A stretch of 16,778 nucleotides of DNA from Methylocystaceae bacterium (GCA_003105285.1 PQAN01000414.1:2281-19058); one strand, 5' to 3'; shown: positions 7,736 to 15,667, numbered from the stretch's first letter. Numbers and translations are program-made. Notes: a model not told the origin generated them from the sequence alone.

Positions 7736-8893
7736 TTGTTGGACTTGATCATGACCGTCCTCACATATCTCGTACCCTTCGTCTTCGTGCTGACCGTCGT
7801 GGTCTTCTTCCATGAGTTCGGCCATTTTCTCGTGGCCCGCTGGTGCGGCGTCAAAGTCGACGCTTTCTCGATCGGCTTCGGGCCGGAGCTCTGGGGCCGC
7901 GAGGATCGCAAGGGCACGCGGTGGCGCGTCGCGGCGATCCCGCTCGGCGGCTACGTCAAATTTCACGGCGACGCCAACGGCGCGAGCGCGCCCGATCTCG
8001 AGCAGATCGACGCCATGCCGGAGGCCGAGCGCAAAGTGACCTTCTTCGGTCAGCCGGTGTGGAAGCGGGCGGCGGTCGTCCTCGCCGGCCCGGTCGCCAA
8101 TTTCATTCTGGCGATCGTCATTTTCTCGGCGCTGTTCTCCACCTATGGGCGAATCATCCTCGCGCCGCGCGTGGCCTCGGTGATCGCCGGCGGTGCCGCC
8201 GAAAAGGCCGGCTTCGCGGCCGGCGACCTCGTTCTCTCGATCGACGGCCAGCCGATCGAGAGCTTCGCCAGGATGCAGGAAGCGGTCTCGGCCTCGACCG
8301 GCAAGCCTCTGAAAATCGTGGTTCGCCGGGGCGACGAGGAGGTGACGCTGGAGGCGACGCCGCAATTGCGCGAGGTCGAGACGGCGCTCGGCAAGACGAA
8401 GATCGGAATGCTCGGCCTGCAGGCGAGCTCCGATCCCGCCGATCAGCGCGAGGAGCGATACGGCCCGGCCGAATCGGTGGTCCTGGCCGTGCAGGAGACC
8501 TGGATGGTGGTCGAGCGCACCGGCGGCTATATCGCCGGGCTGATCGCCGGGCGAGAGGGCGCGGACCAGCTTTCCGGGCCGATCGGCATCGCGCAGGTCT
8601 CCGGACAGATGGCGAAGGCGATCGACAAGGTGGGGCTGTCGCCGCTGTTCAACCTGATCGCCATTCTATCGATCTCCATCGGCCTGCTCAATTTGATGCC
8701 GGTGCCGCTGCTCGACGGCGGACATCTGTTGTTCTACGGAATCGAGGCCGTGCGGGGACGCGCGCTCGCCGAGAGGACGCAGGAATATGCGTTCCGCGTC
8801 GGACTCGCCATGGTCTGCACGCTGATGGTGTTCTCGACCTATAACGATCTCGCGCGGCTGGTCCGCAAGCTGGCCGGAAGCAGCATCCAGTAA
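7736..8893 (+). CDS. rseP: RIP metalloprotease RseP (site-2 protease family)
   Basis: Intramembrane zinc protease that in the known envelope-stress pathway cleaves anti-sigma factors after a first cut, and also clears signal-peptide remnants; inner membrane. The 385 residues have the zinc motif HEFGH (H26, E27, H30) in the first membrane helix, FSIGFGPELW, a PDZ domain around residues 125-200 (including GGAAEKAGFAAGDLVLSIDG), and a third metal ligand in NLMPVPLLDGGH (D327). The start is unusual. GGGAG at 7725-7729 is well placed for TTG 7736 or TTG 7739, while ATG 7751 has no ribosome binding site and would shorten the cytoplasmic N-terminus before the first helix. Two hairpins follow the stop, so it is probably the last gene of the pyrH-side operon. 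Confidence 0.94.
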   Translation: MLDLIMTVLTYLVPFVFVLTVVVFFHEFGHFLVARWCGVKVDAFSIGFGPELWGREDRKGTRWRVAAIPLGGYVKFHGDANGASAPDLEQIDAMPEAERKVTFFGQPVWKRAAVVLAGPVANFILAIVIFSALFSTYGRIILAPRVASVIAGGAAEKAGFAAGDLVLSIDGQPIESFARMQEAVSASTGKPLKIVVRRGDEEVTLEATPQLREVETALGKTKIGMLGLQASSDPADQREERYGPAESVVLAVQETWMVVERTGGYIAGLIAGREGADQLSGPIGIAQVSGQMAKAIDKVGLSPLFNLIAILSISIGLLNLMPVPLLDGGHLLFYGIEAVRGRALAERTQEYAFRVGLAMVCTLMVFSTYNDLARLVRKLAGSSIQ

Positions 8894-8913
8894 CAGTGAG
8901 ATTCACGTACGGC

Positions 8914-8941
8914 GGAATCGCTTCCCCTCGAAGCGATTCTT
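8914..8941 (+). terminator. hairpin just after rseP (upstream of two)
   Basis: GAATCGCTT (8915-8923) and AAGCGATTC (8931-8939) form a perfect nine-base stem around the loop CCCCTCG, 21 nt after the rseP stop. A G-T pair can extend it. It is followed by only two T's, so alone it would be a weak terminator. It may act with the stronger hairpin 26 nt downstream, or stabilise the mRNA 3' end. Confidence 0.4.
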
Positions 8942-8966
8942 CGCCCGTCGTCCAGCCGGGCGAGAC

Positions 8967-9012
8967 AATGCGCTTTCTTGTCCCGAAATGGGCGGGGGAA
9001 GCGCATTTTTTT
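8967..9012 (+). terminator. strong rho-independent terminator after rseP
   Basis: AATGCGCTTTC (8967-8977) pairs with GGAAGCGCATT (8997-9007) over eleven positions with one G-T pair. The 19-base interior can itself pair CCC with GGG. A run of seven T's occupies 9006-9012. This is the classic intrinsic terminator layout, 73 nt after the rseP stop. It implies that transcription of the pyrH-rseP block ends here and that bamA has its own promoter. Confidence 0.75.
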
Positions 9013-9325
9013 AACTTTTCGGTGGGGCGGACGATATTTCGCCACCTTTGGAGGGCCGTCTTGCGCATGGCGGCCGGCTCGCCCGCTCGATCCTCGGAGA
9101 CGAGCGGACGTTAACCGTACGCTGACCATGAATCGTGGCTTTCGCGTCACGCCTTCGGCAAATTGCGGGGAACACGGTTCGTTGAGCATTTGCAGTAATC
9201 GTTAAACCTAGTAGAAGATGAAATCCGATCGGACGGCGTGCGAAGCGTGTGCGCGCGCCATCCCAGTTCGTGAGCCGCGCCACGCGAAGAGGGCGGCAAA
9301 CGCTGCGACGAGGACCAGGATTACA
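9013..9325 (+). promoter_or_regulatory. bamA leader region, promoter not pinpointed
   Basis: Non-coding leader of about 310 nt between the rseP terminator and the bamA start. Because a strong terminator precedes it, it should hold the bamA promoter. Two similar AT-rich motifs stand out, GTTAACC at 9110-9116 and GTTAAACC at 9201-9208; TTAACC-type sequences recur in alphaproteobacterial leaders and resemble CtrA half-sites. TTGAGC at 9182-9187 is a possible -35 element, but no good -10 lies at the right distance. An in-frame ATG at 9218 would extend bamA, but I judged it not to be the start. No small gene or RNA is evident. Confidence 0.4.
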
Positions 9326-11815
9326 ATGCAGTCCATCAAGGGTTATTGGAATCGTCCGTATCTCATGGTGGCCGTTCTCTCGGCCGCCCTCAATTTCACG
9401 ACCCCCGGTCTCGCGCAGGACATCGTCGTCGTCGGCAACACGCGCGGCGATTCGGACGTCATCCGCTCCTATTTTGCCGGGACGAGTCCGAACGAGGTCC
9501 AGCAGGGCCTGGAGGCCCTGCGCAACAGCGGCCGCTTCTCGAATGTCAGCGCCAGCCGCGAGGGCGGGCGCGTCGTGATCCGCGTCTCCGAGAGCAATCT
9601 CATCAACCGCGTGGTCTTCGAGGGCAATAGCAAGGTCAAATCCGAGACGCTGACGGCCGAAGTCCGCACGCGCGCGCATGGCTCCTTCAATCCGACGGTC
9701 GCGGACCAGGACGTGGCGCGACTGACCGAGATCTACAAGCGCTCCGGCCGGGCCGCCGCCAAGATCACCTATCGGACCGTGGCTCTGCCCAATGGCCGCA
9801 TCGACGTGGTATTCACCATCGTCGAGGGCGACAAGACGGGCGTCAAGGAAATCAAGTTCGTCGGCAACAAGGTCTATTCGACCGGCCGCCTGGTCGGTCT
9901 GATGGAGACGACGGAGATGAATTTCCTGTCGTTCCTCAAGACCAGCGACGTCTATGATCCCGACCGCATCGCCTCCGACCTGGAGTTGGTGCGGCGCTTC
10001 TATCTGAAGAACGGCTACGCGGATTTCCACGTCGTCAGCTCCGACGCCGTATTCGATGCGGCGCAGGGCGGCTACATCCTCACGATCGCCGTCGAAGAGG
10101 GGCCGCAATATCGCGTCTCCAACGTCGATGTCGAATCGCATCTTCCGGATATCGATCCCGCTGGCCTGCGCCCGTACGTGCGTCTGTCCGAGGGCGACGT
10201 CTACAATGGCGACGCGGTGGAGAAGACGGTCGAGGCGCTGACGCGCGAGATCGCCAAGAAGGGTTACGCCTTTTCCCAGGCGCGCCCGCGCGGTGAGCGC
10301 AACCCCGCGGCTCAGACGGTCGCGATCCGTTTCGTCATCGACGAGGGGCCGCGCGTCTATGTCGAGCGCATCAATATTCGCGGCAACACGCGCACGCGCG
10401 ACTACGTCATTCGGCGCGAGTTCGAGATCGGCGAGGGCGACGCCTATAATCGCGTGCTCATCGACCGCGCCGAGCGGCGCCTCAACGGCCTCGGCTTCTT
10501 CAAGAAGGTCCGCGTCACCAACGAACCCGGCTCGACGCCGGACCGCGTCGTCGTCAATGTCGACGTCGAGGATCAGGCGACCGGCAACTTCGGCGTGTCG
10601 GGCGGCTATTCGACGGTGGAAGGCTTCATCGGCGAAGTCTCGGTTTCGGAAAGCAATTTCATGGGACGCGGGCAAGCCGCGCGTGTTTCGCTGCAAGTTG
10701 GACAACGTGCTCGCGGCGTCACTTTCAGCTTCACCGAACCCTACTTCCTCGACCAGCGCTTCTCGGCGGGCTTCGACATTTTCGCCAAGAGGTCGGACGC
10801 CTATAATTATGCGTACTACAGCACGACGTCGATCGGCGGCACGCTGAGGTTCGGCGTGCCGATCACCGAAGAGATCAGCTTGTCGCCGCGCTATTCGATC
10901 TACAACACCACGATCTCGATCCCCAATGACAGTCGGCGTCCCTACAACGACTGCCAGTATCCGCTCATCGGATATACGCCCGGCGCTGGTTATATTTTCG
11001 ACAGCACTATGCTGCCGCTGAGCGTGTTCTACAACTGTCAGACCAATGGCGAAGCGTCGCTCGCCATCAAGGAGTCGCAAGGCAGCCGCCTGACGTCGCT
11101 CGTCGGCTATTCGCTCGCCTATAATACGCTCGACAATTTCAAGAATCCGAGGAACGGCATTCACGGCACGCTGTCGCAGGATGTCGCCGGCCTCGGCGGC
11201 GACAGCCGGTTCGTCCGCACCACCGGCGACATCCGCTACTTCCACGAACTTCCGTTCGTGGACGATGTGGTGGGCATCGCGCGCGTGCAGGGCGGCAACA
11301 TGTTCGGCCTCGGAAATTATCAGTTCCGGGTCATGGACAATTTCAACCTCGGCCCGACGCTCGTGCGCGGCTTCGCGCCCGGCGGTCTCGGACCGCGCGA
11401 TATCTCCAACTGGACCAGCACGCGCGGCAACTCGCTCGGCGGCACGAATTATGTCGGCGGCTCGCTCGAGGTGCAGTTCCCGATCTGGGGCTTGCCGAAG
11501 GACATCGGCCTGAGGGGCGCCGTGTTCGCCGACGCCGGCACTCTGTGGGGCTACAAAGGGCAGACGAATTTCAGCAAGTCGCTGTTCGGCATCGCCAATC
11601 TGCCCTGCGTGTTTCCCTACACCGCGCCGACCTTCGGCCAGGGAACCTGTATTTCCGTGGCGGGAGACTCGATGCAGATGCGCTCCTCTGTCGGCGTCTC
11701 GGCGATCTGGCAGTCGCCGCTCGGTCCGATCCGCTTCGACTATGCCTGGGTCCTCTCCAAGGCGCCTGGCGACATCACCCAGAATTTCCGTTTCTCCGGC
11801 GGCGCGAATTTCTGA
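9326..11815 (+). CDS. bamA: outer membrane protein assembly factor BamA
   Basis: Omp85-family beta-barrel that folds and inserts outer-membrane proteins as the core of the BAM complex. The 829 residues comprise a signal peptide (hydrophobic 13-26, likely cleavage after Ala30 in GLA-Q), five POTRA domains (about 31-430), then a 16-strand barrel ending in FRFSGGANF with the C-terminal Phe of the beta-signal. The conserved loop-6 motif is VRGF at 680-683. I chose ATG 9326 because AGGA lies five bases upstream and the signal peptide begins directly. The frame is open to an ATG at 9218, but that would put about 36 unrelated residues before the signal peptide. There are exactly four cysteines, in two close pairs (C543/C571 and C761/C775), probably in surface loops. 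Hairpins on both sides suggest it is transcribed separately. Confidence 0.97.
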   Translation: MQSIKGYWNRPYLMVAVLSAALNFTTPGLAQDIVVVGNTRGDSDVIRSYFAGTSPNEVQQGLEALRNSGRFSNVSASREGGRVVIRVSESNLINRVVFEGNSKVKSETLTAEVRTRAHGSFNPTVADQDVARLTEIYKRSGRAAAKITYRTVALPNGRIDVVFTIVEGDKTGVKEIKFVGNKVYSTGRLVGLMETTEMNFLSFLKTSDVYDPDRIASDLELVRRFYLKNGYADFHVVSSDAVFDAAQGGYILTIAVEEGPQYRVSNVDVESHLPDIDPAGLRPYVRLSEGDVYNGDAVEKTVEALTREIAKKGYAFSQARPRGERNPAAQTVAIRFVIDEGPRVYVERINIRGNTRTRDYVIRREFEIGEGDAYNRVLIDRAERRLNGLGFFKKVRVTNEPGSTPDRVVVNVDVEDQATGNFGVSGGYSTVEGFIGEVSVSESNFMGRGQAARVSLQVGQRARGVTFSFTEPYFLDQRFSAGFDIFAKRSDAYNYAYYSTTSIGGTLRFGVPITEEISLSPRYSIYNTTISIPNDSRRPYNDCQYPLIGYTPGAGYIFDSTMLPLSVFYNCQTNGEASLAIKESQGSRLTSLVGYSLAYNTLDNFKNPRNGIHGTLSQDVAGLGGDSRFVRTTGDIRYFHELPFVDDVVGIARVQGGNMFGLGNYQFRVMDNFNLGPTLVRGFAPGGLGPRDISNWTSTRGNSLGGTNYVGGSLEVQFPIWGLPKDIGLRGAVFADAGTLWGYKGQTNFSKSLFGIANLPCVFPYTAPTFGQGTCISVAGDSMQMRSSVGVSAIWQSPLGPIRFDYAWVLSKAPGDITQNFRFSGGANF

Positions 11816-11855
11816 TCGCGGGTTGGCGTCGACCGACCGCAAAGGCTAAAGCATG

Positions 11856-11892
11856 ATCCCGGAGAGGCCGGTCTCGGCTTCTCCGGGATTTT
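11856..11892 (+). terminator. rho-independent terminator after bamA, repeat-like
   Basis: The arms 11856-11869 (ATCCCGGAGAGGCC) and 11876-11889 (GGCTTCTCCGGGAT) form a 14-base stem with one G-T pair around the loop GGTCTC, followed by TTT. It starts 40 nt after the bamA stop and looks like an intrinsic terminator with a short U-tract. The upstream flank and left arm, AAAGCATGATCCCGGA, closely resemble the start of a palindromic intergenic repeat that I recall from Rhizobiales genomes, so the terminator may derive from such a repeat. Confidence 0.6.
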
Positions 11893-11915
11893 CATATTCG
11901 CGCGGACCGACGCGT

Positions 11916-11972
11916 GCGGGCCTGAAGGCTCGCGGTCCTCGGTCGCTTTGGGCCGCGAACCTTCAGGCTCGC
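11916..11972. repeat. long imperfect inverted repeat between bamA and lpxD
   Basis: GCCTGAAGG (11920-11928) pairs with CCTTCAGGC (11960-11968), and after one C/A mismatch TCGCGG (11930-11935) pairs with CCGCGA (11953-11958), leaving a 17-base loop. Four outer pairs, one of them G-T, extend the stem to 11916/11972. There is no T-run, so it is not an ordinary terminator. It lies 49 nt before lpxD and directly after the bamA terminator. It could be a REP-like palindrome or an mRNA structure in the lpxD leader. Confidence 0.55.
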
Positions 11973-12021
11973 TCTCGCAGGCTCAGGGAAGGTCGCTCGA
12001 CAGGAGGTCGCGCAGTTCGAC

Positions 12022-13092
12022 ATGAGAGAAGCCGGGATGAGCCAGAGCAGCTTTTTCCGCCTCGATCGGCCTTTGTCGCTGGCGGAGGTCGCCGAAATCG
12101 CGGGCGCGCGCATCGACGGCGCTCCTTCCGAAGACGCCCGCGTCATTGTCGGCGCGGCGTCTCTCGATCACGCCCGGCCCGGCGATCTCGCATTTTTCGA
12201 TAAACTACGTTACGCGCCGGCGCTGCGGCTCTGCCGCGCGACGGCCTGCCTGCTGCGGCAACGCGATCTCCCGCTCCTGCCGGAGGGCGTCGTCGGCCTC
12301 GTCACGCCGAACCCTCATAGGGCGATGGCCGAGGTCGTGGCGGCGCTGTTCCCCGCCGCTCTGCGGCCGGGCTCGCTGTTTTCGGCGAGCGGCGTATCTC
12401 CGGGGGCGTTGATTCATCCTCTGGCGCGGCTCGAGGCCGGCGTCGCGGTCGATCCTGGCGCCGTCGTAGGGCCGCGCGCGGAAATCGGCGCCGGCTCCGT
12501 CATCGGCCCGCACGCGGTCATCGGGCCGGATGTGCGCATCGGCCGCGATTGCTCGATCGGCGCCAATGTCAGCGTCATGCACTCCTTTATCGGCGACCGG
12601 GTCATCATCCATCCCGGCGCGCGCCTCGGTCAGGACGGTTTCGGCTTCGCGCTGTCCGCCGACGGGCATCTGAAAATCCCTCAAATCGGCCGCGTCATCG
12701 TCCAGGACAATGTCGAGATCGGCGCGAATTGCACGATCGATCGCGGCGCTGCGCGCGACACGATCATCGGCGAAGGGACAAAGATCGACAATCTCGTGCA
12801 GATCGGCCACAACGTCGTCATCGGCCGCGGCTGCGTCATCGTCGCGCAGACGGGCGTCGCCGGCTCGAGCGAACTCGGCGATTTCGTCGCGCTCGGCGGC
12901 CAGTCGGCGATCGCGGGCCATTTGTCGATCGGCGAAGGCGCGCAGATCGCCGCCAAATCCGGCGTCACGCGCGACGTTCCGGCCGGGGCGCGGTGGAGCG
13001 GCGCCCCCGCGCGGCCCGTGCGCCGTCATTTGCGCGGCGAGCTTCTGCTCGATCGCCTCGCCCGGCGCGAGGCGGGGCAATCGAAGCGGTAA
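12022..13092 (+). CDS. lpxD: UDP-3-O-(3-hydroxyacyl)glucosamine N-acyltransferase
   Basis: Third enzyme of lipid A synthesis: transfers a hydroxyacyl chain from ACP to the 2-amino group of UDP-3-O-acylglucosamine; cytosolic homotrimer. The 356 residues show an N-terminal uridine-binding domain (about 10-110), then a left-handed beta-helix of hexapeptide repeats such as VIGPHAVIGPDVRIG. They also show the LpxD motif GQDGFGFA and the catalytic His263 in DNLVQIGHNVVIG, with a helical C-terminal tail. The start is not certain. ATG 12022 has AGGAGG (12002-12007) 14 nt upstream, longer than ideal; ATG 12037 is an alternative that removes five residues. It likely heads the lpxD-fabZ-lpxA-lpxB operon, with 107 nt to fabZ. 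Confidence 0.95.
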   Translation: MREAGMSQSSFFRLDRPLSLAEVAEIAGARIDGAPSEDARVIVGAASLDHARPGDLAFFDKLRYAPALRLCRATACLLRQRDLPLLPEGVVGLVTPNPHRAMAEVVAALFPAALRPGSLFSASGVSPGALIHPLARLEAGVAVDPGAVVGPRAEIGAGSVIGPHAVIGPDVRIGRDCSIGANVSVMHSFIGDRVIIHPGARLGQDGFGFALSADGHLKIPQIGRVIVQDNVEIGANCTIDRGAARDTIIGEGTKIDNLVQIGHNVVIGRGCVIVAQTGVAGSSELGDFVALGGQSAIAGHLSIGEGAQIAAKSGVTRDVPAGARWSGAPARPVRRHLRGELLLDRLARREAGQSKR

Positions 13093-13199
13093 TCGCTCGA
13101 AAGAGAGCCTATGGAGCGTTCCGGCGCGACGGAGCGGGGAGGGAAATTGCGGAGAGTCGAGCGCGCAAAGACGCCGACATTCGCAAGAGGAGGAGAACC

Positions 13200-13664
13200 A
13201 TGAACGACGAGACGACGGAGACGGCGGCATTGTCAGCGGACATAGAGCGCATCATGCAGCTTCTGCCGCATCGATATCCCTTTCTTCTGATCGACCGGGT
13301 CGTCGACATTCGCGGCGGCCGATCCGGCGTCGGCATCAAGAACGTCACGGCCAACGAGCCGCAGTTCCAGGGCCATTTTCCCGGCCGGCCGGTGTTCCCC
13401 GGCGTGCTGATGATCGAGGCGATGGCTCAGACCGCGGGCGTCGTCGCGATGTACGCGCAGCCAGAGGGCGAGCGCGCGCGCAGCGTCTATTTCATGACGA
13501 TCGACAAGGCGAAATTCCGCAAGACGGTCACGCCCGGCGACCGTCTCGAATTCCATATGGTCAAGACGGCGCAAAAGCGCGATATCCATTGGTATTCCGG
13601 GCGAGCGCTGGTCGACGGGGCGCTCGTATGCGAGGCGGAGGTCGGCGCCATGCTCGGCCGTTGA
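13200..13664 (+). CDS. fabZ: 3-hydroxyacyl-[ACP] dehydratase FabZ
   Basis: Dehydrates 3-hydroxyacyl-ACP to trans-2-enoyl-ACP in fatty-acid elongation; it competes with LpxA and LpxD for hydroxyacyl-ACP, which explains its place in this operon. The 154 residues form one hot-dog domain with LPHRYPFLLIDR (24-33 core), the catalytic His59 in GHFPGRPVFPGVL and Glu73 in MIEAMAQ, then FMTIDKAKFRKTVTPGD. ATG 13200 is supported by a strong AAGAGGAGGAG (13185-13195) just upstream. lpxA follows after 30 nt. Confidence 0.96.
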   Translation: MNDETTETAALSADIERIMQLLPHRYPFLLIDRVVDIRGGRSGVGIKNVTANEPQFQGHFPGRPVFPGVLMIEAMAQTAGVVAMYAQPEGERARSVYFMTIDKAKFRKTVTPGDRLEFHMVKTAQKRDIHWYSGRALVDGALVCEAEVGAMLGR

Positions 13665-13694
13665 GCTCCGCCGCTCGAGATCGGGCCGAATGAC

Positions 13695-14510
13695 GTGAGC
13701 CTTCGCATTCACCCAACCGCCATTGTCGAAAGCGGCGCGCGTCTGGGAGACGGCGCGGTCGTCGGCGCTTTTTGTCATGTCGGGCCGCAGGTCGAGCTCG
13801 GCGCCGATGCCGAGCTCGCGTCGCATGTGGTCCTTTCTGGCCAGACGTTCATCGGCGCCAATGCGAAGATCTTTCCCTTCGCCTCGATCGGCGCCGAGGC
13901 GCAGGACTTGAAATCGCGCGGCGACGCCGGCGCATTGCGCATCGGCGCCGATTGCGTCATTCGCGAGGGCGTCACGATCAATCTCGGAACGCGCGCGGGC
14001 GGCGGCGAGACCCGCATCGGCGACGCCTGCGCATTTCTCGCCTATTCGCATGTCGGCCATGATTGCCGGATCGGCGACGGCGTCGTGCTGTCGAACAATG
14101 TGCTGCTCGGCGGGCATGTGAGCGTCGGCGATCACGCCGCCATCGGCGGCGCGAGCGTCGTGCATCAGCATGTGCGCATCGGAGCTCACGCTTATGTCGG
14201 CGGGCTGTCCGGCCTCGAGGGCGATCTCGCGCCCTTTGGTCTCGCGGGCGGCAATCGCGCCCATCTCTTCGGACTCAATCTCGTCGGCCTGCGCCGGCGA
14301 GGTTTTTCGGGCGAACGGCTGACGCCGCTGCGCGCCGCCTATTCCCTGCTGTTCGGACATGGCGCGTCGAACGAGGGCGTTCTCGCCGAGCGGATCGTCA
14401 TCGCCGCGCGCGAGTTCTCCGGCGTGGGCGATGTCGAGGCGCTGCTCGCCTTTCTGCGTGCGGACAGAATTCGGCCGCTCTGCGCGCCGCGCGCGATCTC
14501 GCGGGCGTGA
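13695..14510 (+). CDS. lpxA: acyl-ACP--UDP-N-acetylglucosamine O-acyltransferase
   Basis: First enzyme of lipid A synthesis: acylates the 3-OH of UDP-GlcNAc from hydroxyacyl-ACP; cytosolic homotrimer. The 271 residues consist of hexapeptide repeats of a left-handed beta-helix (about 1-190) starting RIHPTAIVESGA. The catalytic His122 sits in YSHVGHDC with His119 nearby, followed by VGGLSGL and GNRAHLFGLNLVGLRRRGF, then a helical C-terminal domain. The start is GTG 13695, chosen because SLRIHPTA is where the family begins; no strong ribosome binding site is seen. Its TGA overlaps the lpxB start codon by four bases (GTGA, 14507-14510), leaving no room for lpxI, which commonly sits here in alphaproteobacteria. 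Confidence 0.96.
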   Translation: MSLRIHPTAIVESGARLGDGAVVGAFCHVGPQVELGADAELASHVVLSGQTFIGANAKIFPFASIGAEAQDLKSRGDAGALRIGADCVIREGVTINLGTRAGGGETRIGDACAFLAYSHVGHDCRIGDGVVLSNNVLLGGHVSVGDHAAIGGASVVHQHVRIGAHAYVGGLSGLEGDLAPFGLAGGNRAHLFGLNLVGLRRRGFSGERLTPLRAAYSLLFGHGASNEGVLAERIVIAAREFSGVGDVEALLAFLRADRIRPLCAPRAISRA

Positions 14511-15667
14511 GCCGCGTGGCGAAAGACGAGCCGCATATTTTTCTCGTCGCGGGAGAGGTCTCCGGCGACGTTATCGGCGCCTTGCTGATGCGCGCCCTGC
14601 GCGCCGCGCGCCCTCAGGTGTCCTTTGCGGGGGTGGGCGGCGACGCCATGGCGCGGGAGGGCCTCGCCAGTCTTTTTCCGTTGAGCGACATCGCCGTAAT
14701 GGGCCTCGCGCCTCTGCGCCGCCTGCCGCAACTGCGGGCGCGCATCGTTCGCGCCGCGCAGGCGATCGTCGACGCGGCGCCGGACTGTCTCGTCATCATC
14801 GACGCGCCGGACTTCACCCATCGCGTCGCGCGCCGCGTGCGCCGCGCGCGGCCCGATATCCCGATCATCGATTATGTGAGCCCGACCGTCTGGGCCTGGC
14901 GTCCGGGCCGCGCGCGCGCCATGCGCGCCTATGTCGACCTGGTACTGGCCGTGCTTCCCTTCGAGCCGGCGGCGCATGAGCGGCTCGGCGGCCCGCCCTG
15001 CGCCTATGTCGGCCATCCGCTCGTCGAATATCTCGATCGCCTCACGCCGGACGCCGGCGAGCAGGCGGCGCGAGACGCGAAGCCGCCGCTGCTCCTCGTT
15101 CTGCCCGGTTCGCGCCATGCGGAAGTCGCGCGTCTCATGCCGGTCTTCGGCGAGACGATCGCGCTTCTGTCGTGGCTCTGCGGCCCGTTCGACGTCGCTC
15201 TGCCGGTCGTGCCGCATGTCGAGCAGGAGGTCCGCGCGCATCTGCGATCCTGGCCGATACAGCCGCGCCTCGTCGCGCAGGACGAAAAATTCGCCGCCTT
15301 TCGCCGCGCGCGCGCCGCGCTCGTCGCATCGGGCGCGGCGACATTGGAATTGGCGCTCGCCGGCGTGCCGATGGCCGTCGCCTATAAGGTGTCGCCGATG
15401 GAGGCGCTGTTGAAATTTCTGGTGACCGTCGATAGCATCGTGCTGCCCAATCTGGTGCTGGGAGAGAAATTCGTTCCGGAATTTCTGCAACAGGAGGCGA
15501 CACCGCAGGCTCTGGCGGCGTCGCTCGCCCCGCTCGTCACGGGCAGCGGCGCGCGAGAGGCGCAGCGCGCCGGTTTCGCGCAGGTTCGCGCCCGCATCCT
15601 CTCGGCCGGCGCGCATCCCAGCGCCTGCGCGGCCGCGCATGTGCTGGACGCGATATCGAGGCGCTGA
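14507..15667 (+). CDS. lpxB: lipid-A-disaccharide synthase
   Basis: GT19 glycosyltransferase that joins UDP-2,3-diacylglucosamine and lipid X into the lipid A disaccharide at the inner membrane. From GTG 14507 it has 386 residues, the normal length. Motifs are AGEVSGD (15-21), VGGDAMAREGL, the segment IDAPDFTHRVAR, YVSPTVWAWRPGRA, GHPLVEYL, LPGSRHAEVARLMPVF and the C-terminal SGAATLELALAGVPMAVAYK with LPNLVLGEKFVPEFLQ. The start is set by the 4-nt overlap with lpxA; GTG 14516 is an alternative. It is the last plus-strand gene, and a minus-strand gene converges with only 33 nt between the stops and no clear terminator. Confidence 0.96.
   Translation: MSRVAKDEPHIFLVAGEVSGDVIGALLMRALRAARPQVSFAGVGGDAMAREGLASLFPLSDIAVMGLAPLRRLPQLRARIVRAAQAIVDAAPDCLVIIDAPDFTHRVARRVRRARPDIPIIDYVSPTVWAWRPGRARAMRAYVDLVLAVLPFEPAAHERLGGPPCAYVGHPLVEYLDRLTPDAGEQAARDAKPPLLLVLPGSRHAEVARLMPVFGETIALLSWLCGPFDVALPVVPHVEQEVRAHLRSWPIQPRLVAQDEKFAAFRRARAALVASGAATLELALAGVPMAVAYKVSPMEALLKFLVTVDSIVLPNLVLGEKFVPEFLQQEATPQALAASLAPLVTGSGAREAQRAGFAQVRARILSAGAHPSACAAAHVLDAISRR

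Noticed and set aside
5489..8365. A 958-codon open frame on the minus strand opposite cdsA, dxr and rseP
   Set aside because: Its translation is dominated by Arg, Ala, Gly and Asp with no domain motif, and it lies opposite three well-supported genes. This is the usual mirror frame of high-GC coding sequence.
9218..9325. Earlier in-frame ATG of bamA at 9218
   Set aside because: It would place about 36 Arg/Ala-rich residues ahead of a normal signal peptide, whereas ATG 9326 has a well-spaced AGGA.
9011..11842. A 943-codon open frame on the minus strand opposite bamA
   Set aside because: Also a GC-driven mirror frame: no recognisable motifs and full overlap with bamA, whose family features are clear.
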